Origin: Staphylococcus arlettae
GTDB lineage: Bacteria; Bacillota; Bacilli; Staphylococcales; Staphylococcaceae
DNA length: 64,000 bases
Direction: 5' to 3'
Assembly (NCBI RefSeq): GCF_002902345.1
Contig: NZ_PPQB01000012.1
Span: 181,972 to 245,971 of the forward strand
In this document: in pieces, positions 56,498-64,000 of the stretch
How the letters are laid out: every line of letters begins with the position of its first letter
Numbering within the stretch: position 1 is the first letter of the stretch
Notes under the pieces: generated by a model
The model's input: only the letters and a program-made list of their open reading frames with translations
Told to the model about the DNA's origin: nothing
Database searches by the model: none
Made by a program: the position numbers and the translations under genes

Positions 56498-58204
56498 TTA
56501 TTTGTGTTGGGCAATTTGTAAACCTCGGTAACGATTAAGCGCAGCATAAAACTCTTGTGGTCGTGGTAACGCTAAGTTTCCCGGATGACCTTGATATGGT
56601 GATATAGCAGCTAAACCATGCGTATCAATGTGTTGATATAATTGCCTAACAGCTTGAGAAAGTGTTGTTGTATCATTCAACAAATGCCGTTGATAATAAG
56701 CTAACATTAATGCTAAACAATTTGTTTGGCTCGTATCCACTAACTGTTCAACAGCTGCTAAATCGATCGGTTCCTTATTGTATAAAATTGTTGTACGACC
56801 TTTCACTTTAAAACGCCCATCCTTACCTTTACTGTTAAAACTCGCAGTTAATGGCGTACGTTGAGTTATAGTGCCAAAGTGTTCTGAATGATGATACGGC
56901 TTTTGTACACCTGTATTCTTGGCTATGTCATGCGCTTTGGTAGTCACATCTTGTAACACGTATTCGTCCATCATTAAGACATGGTCTGCTACATCAAAAT
57001 AATCACCCGATCCACCAACGATTAAAATGGTCGACACTTGGTAGTCATCATAAAGGGGCTTCACTTTATGTGCAAAAGGAGTAATAGGTTCTTTTTCCGG
57101 TGCAATAAGCTGTTGCATACGGTCATCGCGAATCATAAAGTTTGTGGCAGAAGTATCTTCATCAATAAGTAACACCGAACTACGTGCCTCAAGTGCTTCC
57201 ATAACATTTGCTGCTTGTGACGTACTACCACTCGCATTTGGCGTAGTAAATTGAGTAGTATCTTTATTTCCTGGTAAATTATCGATAAAGGGCTGAATAT
57301 TTACTTGGGCAATACTTCGTCCGTCCTCAGCACGGATTTTCATCGCGTCATCACGGGTTATAACGTATTCACGGCCATCGCCTACAATATGAGGATACAC
57401 ACCCCGTTGTAATGCCTCTAGTAATGTCGATTTACCATGATAACCTCCCCCTACAATAAGGGTAATACCCTCAGGTATAGCCATACCTGTTAATTGTTTG
57501 CCACTAGGTAAAGTTAAAGCTTGTTCATATGTTGCTGGGCTAGTAAATGATACAGCGTGTGTTAATGGTTGCTGTGACACCCCACTTTGACGAGGCAATA
57601 TTGAACCATTAGCCACAAAAGCGATATAGCCTTGTTGTACTAAAAATTCACGTATATACTGTTGGTCTTCAATTAATGTCACTTGGTCAGCGAATGCTAC
57701 TTGGTCTATATTTTTATAAGACAGCGCTCGCGCTACAATTTCAGGCACTATTGTTTTAAAAATATGAGTTGCTGCTGTACCTAAAATTTTCCGTCCTTTA
57801 GCAGGCAAACCAATTTCTAAACACACCTCGATAAAGTGATCTGTAATAGTTACCGCACTACGTTCCAATATTTCCGGACCACAATTATCTATCATAATAT
57901 TCGCATGATAGTTCCTTTGTCGCTGAGTCAATTTATGAATTTCATTATATATATTTCGTGTTAAAAAATCTGACGTAGCGATACGTTTTAATTTAGTATC
58001 CACAAGATGTTCAGGTATGCCTGTAGTTACTTTATTTATAATAATACGCACTTTAGACGGTGGCGCATATGGGTCTGCTTGAATATGATCTATTGCTAAC
58101 TGAAAATTATCGTAAGCATATGTATCTGCCAAACGTTTATACGCACCGTACTTCTGACCGTCTAATGATTGTAATGTCTGAAAAAGCGTGTGGGCTTGTT
58201 TCAT
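56498..58204 (-). CDS. ABC-class P-loop ATPase (COG3044 family)
   Basis: A 568-residue predicted ATPase of the ABC class, soluble, not a transporter. Walker A is in LIVGGGYHGKSTLLEAL near the middle, followed by EYVITRDDAMKIRAEDGR, and the Walker B region is SSVLLIDEDTSATNFMIRDDRM, a pattern special to this family. STILIVGGSGDYFDVADHVLMMDEY comes later. The N-terminal part carries a DUF-type cap domain. The function is unknown; RNA binding has been proposed for the group. The ATG at 58204 has AAGGAGGT 6 nt upstream; the longer frame has no site. It stands alone. Confidence 0.82.
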   Translation of the reverse strand: MKQAHTLFQTLQSLDGQKYGAYKRLADTYAYDNFQLAIDHIQADPYAPPSKVRIIINKVTTGIPEHLVDTKLKRIATSDFLTRNIYNEIHKLTQRQRNYHANIMIDNCGPEILERSAVTITDHFIEVCLEIGLPAKGRKILGTAATHIFKTIVPEIVARALSYKNIDQVAFADQVTLIEDQQYIREFLVQQGYIAFVANGSILPRQSGVSQQPLTHAVSFTSPATYEQALTLPSGKQLTGMAIPEGITLIVGGGYHGKSTLLEALQRGVYPHIVGDGREYVITRDDAMKIRAEDGRSIAQVNIQPFIDNLPGNKDTTQFTTPNASGSTSQAANVMEALEARSSVLLIDEDTSATNFMIRDDRMQQLIAPEKEPITPFAHKVKPLYDDYQVSTILIVGGSGDYFDVADHVLMMDEYVLQDVTTKAHDIAKNTGVQKPYHHSEHFGTITQRTPLTASFNSKGKDGRFKVKGRTTILYNKEPIDLAAVEQLVDTSQTNCLALMLAYYQRHLLNDTTTLSQAVRQLYQHIDTHGLAAISPYQGHPGNLALPRPQEFYAALNRYRGLQIAQHK

Positions 58205-58272
58205 GGTATGACCTCCTTGTAAGACATTTCTTATACTCATTATAGTATCTTTAGTACTTGTCACACAAAGAA

Positions 58273-58318
58273 GAGTAGTTAACATATCACTTAGAAGTAC
58301 TAGGATATCTAACTACTC
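58273..58318 (-). terminator. Terminator downstream of the lipase and small peptide
   Basis: GAGTAGTTA (58273-58281) pairs with TAACTACTC (58310-58318). On the minus strand TTCTTTG follows, a modest T-run. Confidence 0.55.
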
Positions 58319-58364
58319 TCTTCACTATTAGAACCTTATTATTGCTATTTGAATTAATACTATC

Positions 58365-58430
58365 TTATGCAAAAATAACGGTAACAATACGTAAAAATGA
58401 CTCTATCAATTGTGGAATCGTGCCTGTCAT
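58365..58430 (-). CDS. Possible 21-residue hydrophobic peptide after the lipase gene
   Basis: A minus-strand frame of 21 codons, MTGTIPQLIESFLRIVTVIF then A, begins 24 nt after the lipase stop. AAAGGA (58445-58440) stands 9 nt before its ATG, and a hairpin follows at 58273-58318. It has a hydrophobic helix with only Glu and Arg as charged residues. It is of phenol-soluble-modulin or type I toxin size, but it has no match I recognise and the frame is short enough to occur by chance. Confidence 0.3.
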   Translation of the reverse strand: MTGTIPQLIESFLRIVTVIFA

Positions 58431-58454
58431 CTCGCTTCATCCTTTCTTTAAGTA

Positions 58455-60665
58455 TTAAGCTTGTGCGGCAATATCTTCATTACGTACTAAATCTGCAGCA
58501 ATCCCATGCCAAAATTGCTGTAATGCTTCTGTTGTTACGACAGATTGCGTTACATCTGAACCGATAAAGTCTTCATGATCCCAATCGTGTTTGACTGGTG
58601 TAACTTGCCATACACCTTTTTGGACGTCATCCGTAGCTGTCACGAAATCTTGATTAAATGGATGTTGTGCTGAGACAACAGAAACAAGACCATCATTTTC
58701 TCGCCATTCAGTTTCAGCTGCTTTGCCAATAACATTACCTGTAAGTCTAAAAGAAAGTTTCATATTAATATCTGATACTTGTCGCCCTGTAATGCTAGCG
58801 CGAGTGGATTCCCCTGTGTATGTTTTATACACTACGTTTGGGTCAAGTGATGTCTGTTCATTCAATTCAGCAGCACCTTTACGTGTCAAATCATAAAAGC
58901 CATTATCATCTGTTAACCAAATGTTACTTTGATCTTTTACACGTTTGACATAATCGATATATGTTTCATTCGGACGTTGTTTTAAGCCCCATTGAGAAAA
59001 ACCATAATCTACTTGTGTTAATTTATTATTTTGAAATTTACTATAATCATAGGCGACTTGGCGAATCAATTGTTCGTTACCAAGTTGATCTGCAGCATGT
59101 GTACCATTATGAGGTGTCACTATCGTTGTCACGGAAGTTATCATATCATCATTACCACCTTGATATAATGGCGAAATTTCTCCGCCATGTTGCTGATGAT
59201 ACGCAATTTCTTCTTGATTACCTTCACGTAACATTGTGTCTAATAAACGAATCGTTTGTCCACCCATACTGTGCCCTACTAAATGTACTTGTTGACCCGG
59301 TTGCCAGTCTTTGTAGACCCCTTCATACGTTCTACCATAACGCTCATGCCCATATTTATTCGCATGCGCTGCACCATAATCTACTGTTCCACCTTTAATA
59401 TAGTAATACAATTCTACCGCACGATCATAATTACTACTTAAAGCACCAACACTTGCTTCATAAGTTTCATAGCCGTTATCTCGTAAATCTTGACTAATAC
59501 TCAGTTTATCTCCACCCCAGTAATTACCTTCAGTGGTTGGTTTGTTGTCTCCAGTAAAGCCATTAAAACCATGTACCAGTATAATAGGGTCTTCATTTTT
59601 AAATTGTCCTTGTTTCGCAACTTTTGTAGGCTGGTCATCTGTTATTGGCGTGGCTTCTTGAGTTGTATTGTTTGTACGTGTCGCTTGGGTATTACCTTCT
59701 AAAGCAGCTAAACTTTTTTGTTCTTCTGGTGTCGAGTTACGTGAAGAACCATGCACTAATAGTGGCTCACCAACTTCTTCTAAAGATACAGGTCTAGTAT
59801 TTGTCGTTGCTAGAGAGTCTCGATCTATGTTCTTTTGCTGTTGTAGCGTAGTGTCAGCGTAAGTATTTGTTGTCTTTTTATTTGGGGTGATTTTAACTGA
59901 TGTTTGTGCATTATTGCGTTGCTGATTATTAGTTTCGTACATTTGCAAGTCGTTTGAAATAGTTTGTCGTTGCGTCTCTCTAGGCTGTTCCACTGTTGAC
60001 ACCCCTTTATTAGCATCGTCAGGTGCTATATTCGAAGACTGTTGATTTTGTTGACGTTTATGTTGCTGGTTGTCTGTTGGTTGTAACACTGTAGTCTCTT
60101 TTGGTTCTGGATGTTCAATTGTAGATTTAGCCTTTTTATGCTGCGCTTCTGTAGTGCTTTTTGTGTCTTTACTATCAGTTGGTTCATCCTGATTATATTG
60201 TGTTGTGTCAGTGGTTGTTACAGCTTGTTGTGAGTTGTCGACAGCTGATGGCTCCTTAAATTGTTCACTATCGCTCTTTTCGTCTGTTATTGTCTGTTGT
60301 TTATTATCAACTGTTTCTTTTGTAGTTGTAACTTGTGCGTTTTCACTAGTTTTTGGTCCCTCATACTGCTCATTTTTATTGTTCTCTTTTGTACTTTGTT
60401 GATTTTCTTCAGTTGAAAACTCTGTCCTTTCTTCAGTATTTTGTCCGACTGTATTTGTAGTATCTTGTTTTACTGAAGTCTTAGGTTTTTCAAAGTCTTG
60501 TTCTGTGGTACTATGCTGCTCCATTGCAGTCTCAGTTGTAGTGTTATTTTGTTGCTCTGATGCATGTGCTGTGTCGTTACTAATAAATAACAACACACCT
60601 ATCAATGCTGAAGCTGCCCCTATGCTTAATTTACGAATACTATACTTCTGTTTCTCTGTGTTCAT
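58455..60665 (-). CDS. lip: YSIRK-type secreted prepro-lipase
   Basis: A 736-residue staphylococcal lipase (glycerol ester hydrolase). The signal has YSIRK at residues 8-12 followed by LSIGAASALIG and cleavage near HA-S at 35-36. A long, repetitive Thr/Gln/Glu/Lys propeptide runs to about residue 345 and would keep the enzyme soluble during export. The mature domain begins near QFKNEDPIILVHGFNG, with Ser in HLVGHSMGGQ, Ca and Zn ligands in the YGAAHANKYGHERYGRTY region and a catalytic His late (KHDWDHEDF). The ATG at 60665 has GAGGGG 8 nt upstream; a GTG at 60674 overlaps the site. It breaks down triacylglycerols outside the cell. Alternative names are geh or gehM. Confidence 0.93.
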   Translation of the reverse strand: MNTEKQKYSIRKLSIGAASALIGVLLFISNDTAHASEQQNNTTTETAMEQHSTTEQDFEKPKTSVKQDTTNTVGQNTEERTEFSTEENQQSTKENNKNEQYEGPKTSENAQVTTTKETVDNKQQTITDEKSDSEQFKEPSAVDNSQQAVTTTDTTQYNQDEPTDSKDTKSTTEAQHKKAKSTIEHPEPKETTVLQPTDNQQHKRQQNQQSSNIAPDDANKGVSTVEQPRETQRQTISNDLQMYETNNQQRNNAQTSVKITPNKKTTNTYADTTLQQQKNIDRDSLATTNTRPVSLEEVGEPLLVHGSSRNSTPEEQKSLAALEGNTQATRTNNTTQEATPITDDQPTKVAKQGQFKNEDPIILVHGFNGFTGDNKPTTEGNYWGGDKLSISQDLRDNGYETYEASVGALSSNYDRAVELYYYIKGGTVDYGAAHANKYGHERYGRTYEGVYKDWQPGQQVHLVGHSMGGQTIRLLDTMLREGNQEEIAYHQQHGGEISPLYQGGNDDMITSVTTIVTPHNGTHAADQLGNEQLIRQVAYDYSKFQNNKLTQVDYGFSQWGLKQRPNETYIDYVKRVKDQSNIWLTDDNGFYDLTRKGAAELNEQTSLDPNVVYKTYTGESTRASITGRQVSDINMKLSFRLTGNVIGKAAETEWRENDGLVSVVSAQHPFNQDFVTATDDVQKGVWQVTPVKHDWDHEDFIGSDVTQSVVTTEALQQFWHGIAADLVRNEDIAAQA

Positions 60666-60847
60666 TTCAAGCACCCCTCTTTGATATTTACTTTAATTCA
60701 CTGACTAATACATCAAACTATACAACTTATCTATGACTACTACATGATGTTATTTTAACTTTAATATATCAGACTATTTAATTTTTTTCAATATTAATTT
60801 TGCACAACTTATGAAAATATTACAGTTTATATTTTCTATCCAATTCC

Positions 60848-60867
60848 AATGTTTCATATGAAACATT
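60848..60867. promoter_or_regulatory. Perfect 20-bp palindrome
   Basis: AATGTTTCATATGAAACATT is a perfect palindrome 19 bp before the small plus-strand frame at 60886 and about 180 bp upstream of the lipase start. It looks like a dimeric repressor site. No other exact copy was noticed in the window. Confidence 0.5.
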
Positions 60868-60885
60868 AATATTGATAGCACAGAA

Positions 60886-61086
60886 ATGAATGCGGAAAAT
60901 ATTATTTTATTTTTTATAGTATTCTTTGGATTTTTAACACCTGCTATGGCAACTGCAAATTCCTTTACTGAAGCAGCCAACATACAAAGCATTATTGTTA
61001 CGACGATATATGGCGCAATCGGACTAATATTGCTATTAGGCTCCTATTTATTGTCACTTAAAATATTTAACAGTCAAGAGTTTTAA
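60886..61086 (+). CDS. Small two-helix membrane protein, uncharacterised
   Basis: A 66-residue frame, MNAENIILFFIVFFGFLTPA at the start, then a short polar stretch (NSFTEAANIQ) and a second hydrophobic helix (VTTIYGAIGLILLLGSYLLSL). The first helix ending MATA could be a signal peptide. There is no clear ribosome site, which lowers confidence, but a perfect palindrome precedes it and a terminator stem follows at 61097. Hydrophobic codon use is consistent with a real membrane protein. No family is recognised. Confidence 0.45.
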   Translation: MNAENIILFFIVFFGFLTPAMATANSFTEAANIQSIIVTTIYGAIGLILLLGSYLLSLKIFNSQEF

Positions 61087-61091
61087 TCATC

Positions 61092-61222
61092 AAAAAGAGG
61101 CTGAGACGAATTAAATACGTCCCAGCCTCTTAATATATAGTGAGTAGGTTATCGCACTGAAAAACGCTTCGAATCAACCTTTCTTCAATGCTCAGCATCA
61201 AAGTAGATTTCTACCCCACTTT
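61092..61222 (-). repeat. Dispersed repeat family B, copy 6 (inverted, degenerate)
   Basis: Begins with the terminator stem GAGGCTGAGACG (61097-61108) / CGTCCCAGCCTC (61118-61129), then a diverged inner part and GATTTCTACCCCACTTTTC. It ends transcripts from both sides. Confidence 0.7.
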
Positions 61223-61230
61223 TCTTAAAC

Positions 61231-62520
61231 TTATGATGGTACTTCTGTTCGTTTCGTACTATGTTTTCGGATTGCTGCAGCTATAAGTGTTGAGGTTGCA
61301 CCAAAAATCATAAATCCAATGAACATCCACATTGTTGCATCTAATTGAATATTACCATCCAAGTAGAGTATCTCTTTGAGTGAATTAGCATAGTGTGCAA
61401 ATGGATTCCAACCTACGATATATTTTTGGTAGAACTCTGGTAACATTTGTTGTGGCAATGTTACTAATTGCATACTGAAAAACATTAATATAAAGAAGAT
61501 GGGCACAGATTTCATACCTAACCATGTCATCGTTCCTAAAATCAATCCGACAAACCCCATAATTGCCAAGGCAATAAATAGTGCTGTCGTATTGGCATCA
61601 TTAAAATCAAATCCTAGCACCTCTTGCATAAAATAAACATACGCAAATGCACCAATTAAGGCAGTAACAACAGCCATAACGATTTGGCCTAGCGCTGCAA
61701 TAAGACGATGGTGAATAGCAATATTATTACTCGTTCTAAATGCGAAGAATAACAGTACAGAAATTACTATTGAACCCATCCAAACTGGCATAAACATTAA
61801 GAATGGTCCATTACCACCAGCCTGGTGATCACCAACTTTATTCGCTTGTTGATTGTCTACTTTTACCGGCTGTGTTAATTTTTGAATGTCTTTAGCTGGC
61901 ACCTCAACATTTTGTTTTTCTAATGATGCTAAACCCTGTTTCGAAATATTTTGATTAACGTTGTCCCCCATACCTTTCAGCACTTGAGACACAATTTGGG
62001 AGGCTTGCGTACCTGCACCTTGATTTACGATAGTTTTAAAGTGTGCTTGTTCAGGTTTAGCCGTGTTGTCATTTCCACCTTGTGCCATTTGTTGTTGCAT
62101 TTGTTTAGCCTGAGCTAGTGGCACTTCACCAGATTTTACTTTATCTTGCATTTCTTCTTTTTTCGCAGTCATTACAACTTGCTGTGTTTTACTCATTGCA
62201 TGTTGCGAAAAATCTTTTTCAATTATTGCTGCTCCAAAGTATTTTTGGTCTTTCATACCTTGTTTCAAATCATCTTCATCATCAACTTGAATCCATTTTA
62301 CAGTGTCTTTATCACTATTCAGTAACTTATCTTCTAATTGCTTTCCTATATTGATATTTTTCCCTTGTATGTCAGTGCCTTTGTCATGATTAACGATAGC
62401 AATTGGTATATCTTGAGGTTTAGGATTAAACGCAGGATAAAAGGCGATTGAAAATATCAAAAATAAAATAATCGCAACTATTGGTGCTAACCATAATAGT
62501 TTATTTTTAAAAATATTCAT
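61231..62520 (-). CDS. YhgE/Pip-type (DUF3533) membrane exporter
   Basis: A 429-residue membrane protein of the ABC-2-like YhgE/DUF3533 group. One N-terminal helix (LWLAPIVAIILFLIFSIAFYPAF) is followed by a large outside domain at about 35-230 with PIAIVNHDKGTDIQGK and a Gln/Met/Lys-rich coiled part, then five C-terminal helices. There is no ATPase, so it probably works alone or in an unknown complex; small toxic compounds or lipids are possible cargo. AAGGAGG lies upstream of the ATG. It is divergent from a TetR gene, which probably represses it. Confidence 0.83.
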   Translation of the reverse strand: MNIFKNKLLWLAPIVAIILFLIFSIAFYPAFNPKPQDIPIAIVNHDKGTDIQGKNINIGKQLEDKLLNSDKDTVKWIQVDDEDDLKQGMKDQKYFGAAIIEKDFSQHAMSKTQQVVMTAKKEEMQDKVKSGEVPLAQAKQMQQQMAQGGNDNTAKPEQAHFKTIVNQGAGTQASQIVSQVLKGMGDNVNQNISKQGLASLEKQNVEVPAKDIQKLTQPVKVDNQQANKVGDHQAGGNGPFLMFMPVWMGSIVISVLLFFAFRTSNNIAIHHRLIAALGQIVMAVVTALIGAFAYVYFMQEVLGFDFNDANTTALFIALAIMGFVGLILGTMTWLGMKSVPIFFILMFFSMQLVTLPQQMLPEFYQKYIVGWNPFAHYANSLKEILYLDGNIQLDATMWMFIGFMIFGATSTLIAAAIRKHSTKRTEVPS

Positions 62521-62551
62521 TCTTTATACCTCCTTATTCATGAACACAGTG

Positions 62552-62608
62552 TTGCATATCCATTACTCAGTCTATTATAATAGGTGGTATAAATTATACA
62601 ATATGCAA
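62552..62608. promoter_or_regulatory. Divergent promoter region of the YhgE-like gene and tetR
   Basis: TTGCATAT (62552-62559) and ATATGCAA (62601-62608) form an inverted pair 41 bp apart, and other partial repeats lie between. They are candidate TetR half-sites; support is weak. Confidence 0.3.
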
Positions 62609-62678
62609 TATACAGCTATTCGTCCTTTATTGAACATGTAGTTCGGAATTGTCTATTAACTACAAAGAGGTGTTAACT

Positions 62679-63296
62679 ATGGCCGAAGATAGACGCGTCA
62701 GAAAAACACGTACTGCCATTAAATCAGCCTTTATCGACCTATTACGTCACAAAGACTTAGATAAAATTACAGTACGTGATATTACCACTGCCGCTGATGT
62801 GAATCGTGGTACATTTTATTTACATTATGAAGATAAATATTTATTACTGAGTGATATGGAAAATGAATACTTTGCTCAACTCTCTTCAACATTACTTACT
62901 ACCGACGACTTTTATGTAGGTATGGACGTTACGGAATTTGCGCGTCTCTTTACCGAAAAAAAGCTCAAAAAAGTAATTTATCATATCAATGATAATGCTG
63001 AATTTTACCAAACACTTTTCCGACTCGAACGCCGCAGCCAGCTAGAAGAGAAAATAAGTCAATTGATGTATGACAATATGTCCACGAACCTAGCACCAAA
63101 TGGTAATATCGACGGCATTCCGATTGATTACTTTCACAGTTATGTCGTTGGTGCCCTATTATCCTTTATAAAATACTGGGTGCAAGATGATTTGCGAATG
63201 CCGCCAAATGAATTAGTAGATAACCTATTTAAAATCGTCTTTAATGGGCCATTACGACTGATGGCTAAAGAACAATTCAAAATTGATGGTATTTAA
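62679..63296 (+). CDS. TetR/AcrR family transcriptional regulator
   Basis: A 205-residue TetR-type repressor. The N-terminal helix-turn-helix is VRKTRTAIKSAFIDLLRHKDLDKITVRDITTAADVNRGTFYLHYEDKYLLL at about residues 5-55, with the usual TFYxHYxDK. The C-terminal part fits the DhaS/YxaF-like TetR_C group. AGAGGTG lies about 7 nt before the ATG at 62679; the frame from 62649 has no site. The divergent YhgE/DUF3533 gene is its likely target. Confidence 0.9.
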   Translation: MAEDRRVRKTRTAIKSAFIDLLRHKDLDKITVRDITTAADVNRGTFYLHYEDKYLLLSDMENEYFAQLSSTLLTTDDFYVGMDVTEFARLFTEKKLKKVIYHINDNAEFYQTLFRLERRSQLEEKISQLMYDNMSTNLAPNGNIDGIPIDYFHSYVVGALLSFIKYWVQDDLRMPPNELVDNLFKIVFNGPLRLMAKEQFKIDGI

Positions 63297-63303
63297 TACT
63301 AAT

Positions 63304-63340
63304 AACTCTCGATAATGATTTTGTTATCGAGAGTTGTTAA
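63304..63340 (+). terminator. Terminator after tetR
   Basis: AACTCTCGATAA (63304-63315) pairs with TTATCGAGAGTT (63324-63335). Confidence 0.8.
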
Positions 63341-63518
63341 TTTATAATTTTAAAAATGAGAAAGAACTAACTGAAACCTCTAGACCATATAAATGACTTG
63401 TCAGTACCTTCTATAACCAAAACTCCTAACTGGATAGCGTACTCATGACACCTTAACATTTTCACTCCCTTAGCACATTGCCCCTTTAACTTGTATATTA
63501 GTTATCAAAATTTTTTTC

Positions 63519-63569
63519 TTGCAAAATAATTATAAAGTAGCTATTATAGACATTAAATATCTATAATAG
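63519..63569 (+). promoter_or_regulatory. Rrf2 gene promoter overlapped by a perfect inverted repeat
   Basis: TTGCAA (63519-63524) and TATTAT (63542-63547) are 17 bp apart. CTATTATAGA (63541-63550) and TCTATAATAG (63560-63569) are a perfect 10-bp inverted repeat with a 9-bp spacer that covers the -10 box and the transcription start. This is a likely autoregulatory operator. Confidence 0.7.
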
Positions 63570-63581
63570 TGAGGTTTACAC

Positions 63582-63962
63582 ATGAAAATTACGAAGGGGT
63601 CAGACTATGCTTTACACGCACTCGCGTATTTAATTGCTACCCAATCATCACAAGCAGTCAATGTACAAACATTAGCAGAAAAATTAAATGTCTCAGTAAC
63701 ATATCTATCTAAAATACTGACACAACTAACAAAAGCTAATGTCATTAAATCATCATCTGGTGCTAGAGGTGGTTATTCGTTAGTTCAGCAATGGGAAGAT
63801 ATTTCAATTTATTCGATTATCACTGCCATAGACGGCCATCAAAGTGCCTTTGAAGACAGTTTTAATCATGGTCCTGAATGCAAGATTCAAAAAATTATTG
63901 TCTCTGCTGAAGATGAAATGACTAAAGCATTACAAGAAAAAACTTTAAAAGATTTAATATAA
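63582..63962 (+). CDS. Rrf2 family transcriptional regulator
   Basis: A 126-residue winged-helix Rrf2 protein: MKITKGSDYALHALAYLI, LAEKLNVSVTYLSKILTQLTKANVIKSSSGARGGYSL is the DNA-binding region. Only one cysteine, C100 in HGPECKI, is present, so it cannot hold an Fe-S cluster with three Cys ligands as IscR does; a thiol switch, as in HypR or other redox-sensing Rrf2 proteins, is possible. GTGAGG lies 8-10 nt before the ATG. A hairpin operator covers its promoter, and a copy of one half recurs after the gene. Confidence 0.88.
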   Translation: MKITKGSDYALHALAYLIATQSSQAVNVQTLAEKLNVSVTYLSKILTQLTKANVIKSSSGARGGYSLVQQWEDISIYSIITAIDGHQSAFEDSFNHGPECKIQKIIVSAEDEMTKALQEKTLKDLI

Positions 63963-63981
63963 GTTAAATCTTTTTTTGTTC

Positions 63982-63999
63982 CTATTATAGATATTAAGA
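63982..63999 (+). promoter_or_regulatory. Second half-copy of the Rrf2 operator, cut by the window edge
   Basis: CTATTATAGATATTAAG repeats the left arm and spacer of the operator at 63541 with one base changed in the first 16. It probably belongs to the promoter of the next gene, which would then be a target of the Rrf2 protein. Confidence 0.5.
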
Positions 64000-64000
64000 C

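Noticed and set aside
60774-60992. Minus-strand frame of 72 codons
   Set aside because: It is antisense to the small membrane protein frame, lacks a ribosome site and crosses the palindrome.

Overview
The window is chromosomal DNA of a Staphylococcus, most likely a coagulase-negative species of the saprophyticus/xylosus kind. The evidence is low G+C, strong AGGAGG ribosome sites, a YSIRK-type lipase, two SceD transglycosylases, Drp35, a complete sbn/sir staphyloferrin B locus, and the dispersed GTGGGACAGAAAT intergenic repeat of staphylococci. The species cannot be fixed from sequence reading alone. I see no rRNA, tRNA, IS element, phage gene or CRISPR array.

Region 1 (1-19.9 kb) is a purine/allantoin catabolic island. 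A cut-off msrA lies at the left edge. Then come pucG (ureidoglycine-glyoxylate transaminase) and a long minus-strand run: allC, allE, two allD paralogues, allF-allG-allH (oxamate carbamoyltransferase), a carbamate kinase and an MFS transporter. A divergent pair (alpha/beta hydrolase plus a second M20 amidohydrolase), allantoinase allB, an NCS1 allantoin permease and a PucR-type activator complete it. Together they take allantoin through allantoate, ureidoglycine and ureidoglycolate to oxalurate, which is split to oxamate and carbamoyl phosphate; the carbamate kinase then makes ATP. This is the Escherichia coli type of pathway. A shared CGAATAAAACT word and cre sites upstream of the transcription units suggest PucR induction and CcpA repression.

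Region 2 (20-39 kb) is mixed. It holds a DUF4064/DUF4352 envelope cluster, a TPP riboswitch that controls an SDR and a luciferase-like monooxygenase, trhO, a CtsR-controlled Hsp20 gene, drp35, pcp, two sceD genes flanking a DUF2871 and a YkvI gene, a tubby-like protein, bstA, fadH, a RibD/DHFR-fold reductase and a YjiH transporter. Two families of dispersed repeats fill the larger gaps.

Region 3 (39-53.4 kb) is the iron island: sbnABCDEFGHI on the minus strand and sirABC divergent on the plus strand, with a Fur box on each side of the shared promoter region. It makes, exports and re-imports staphyloferrin B.

Region 4 (53.4-64 kb) carries a secreted OB-fold/EEP nuclease, an isoprenylcysteine methyltransferase-like protein, a COG3044 ATPase, a large YSIRK prepro-lipase with a possible 21-residue peptide just after it, a small membrane protein preceded by a 20-bp palindrome, a YhgE/DUF3533 exporter divergent from its likely TetR regulator, and an Rrf2 regulator with a perfect inverted-repeat operator over its own -10 box. 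The window ends inside what looks like a second copy of that operator.
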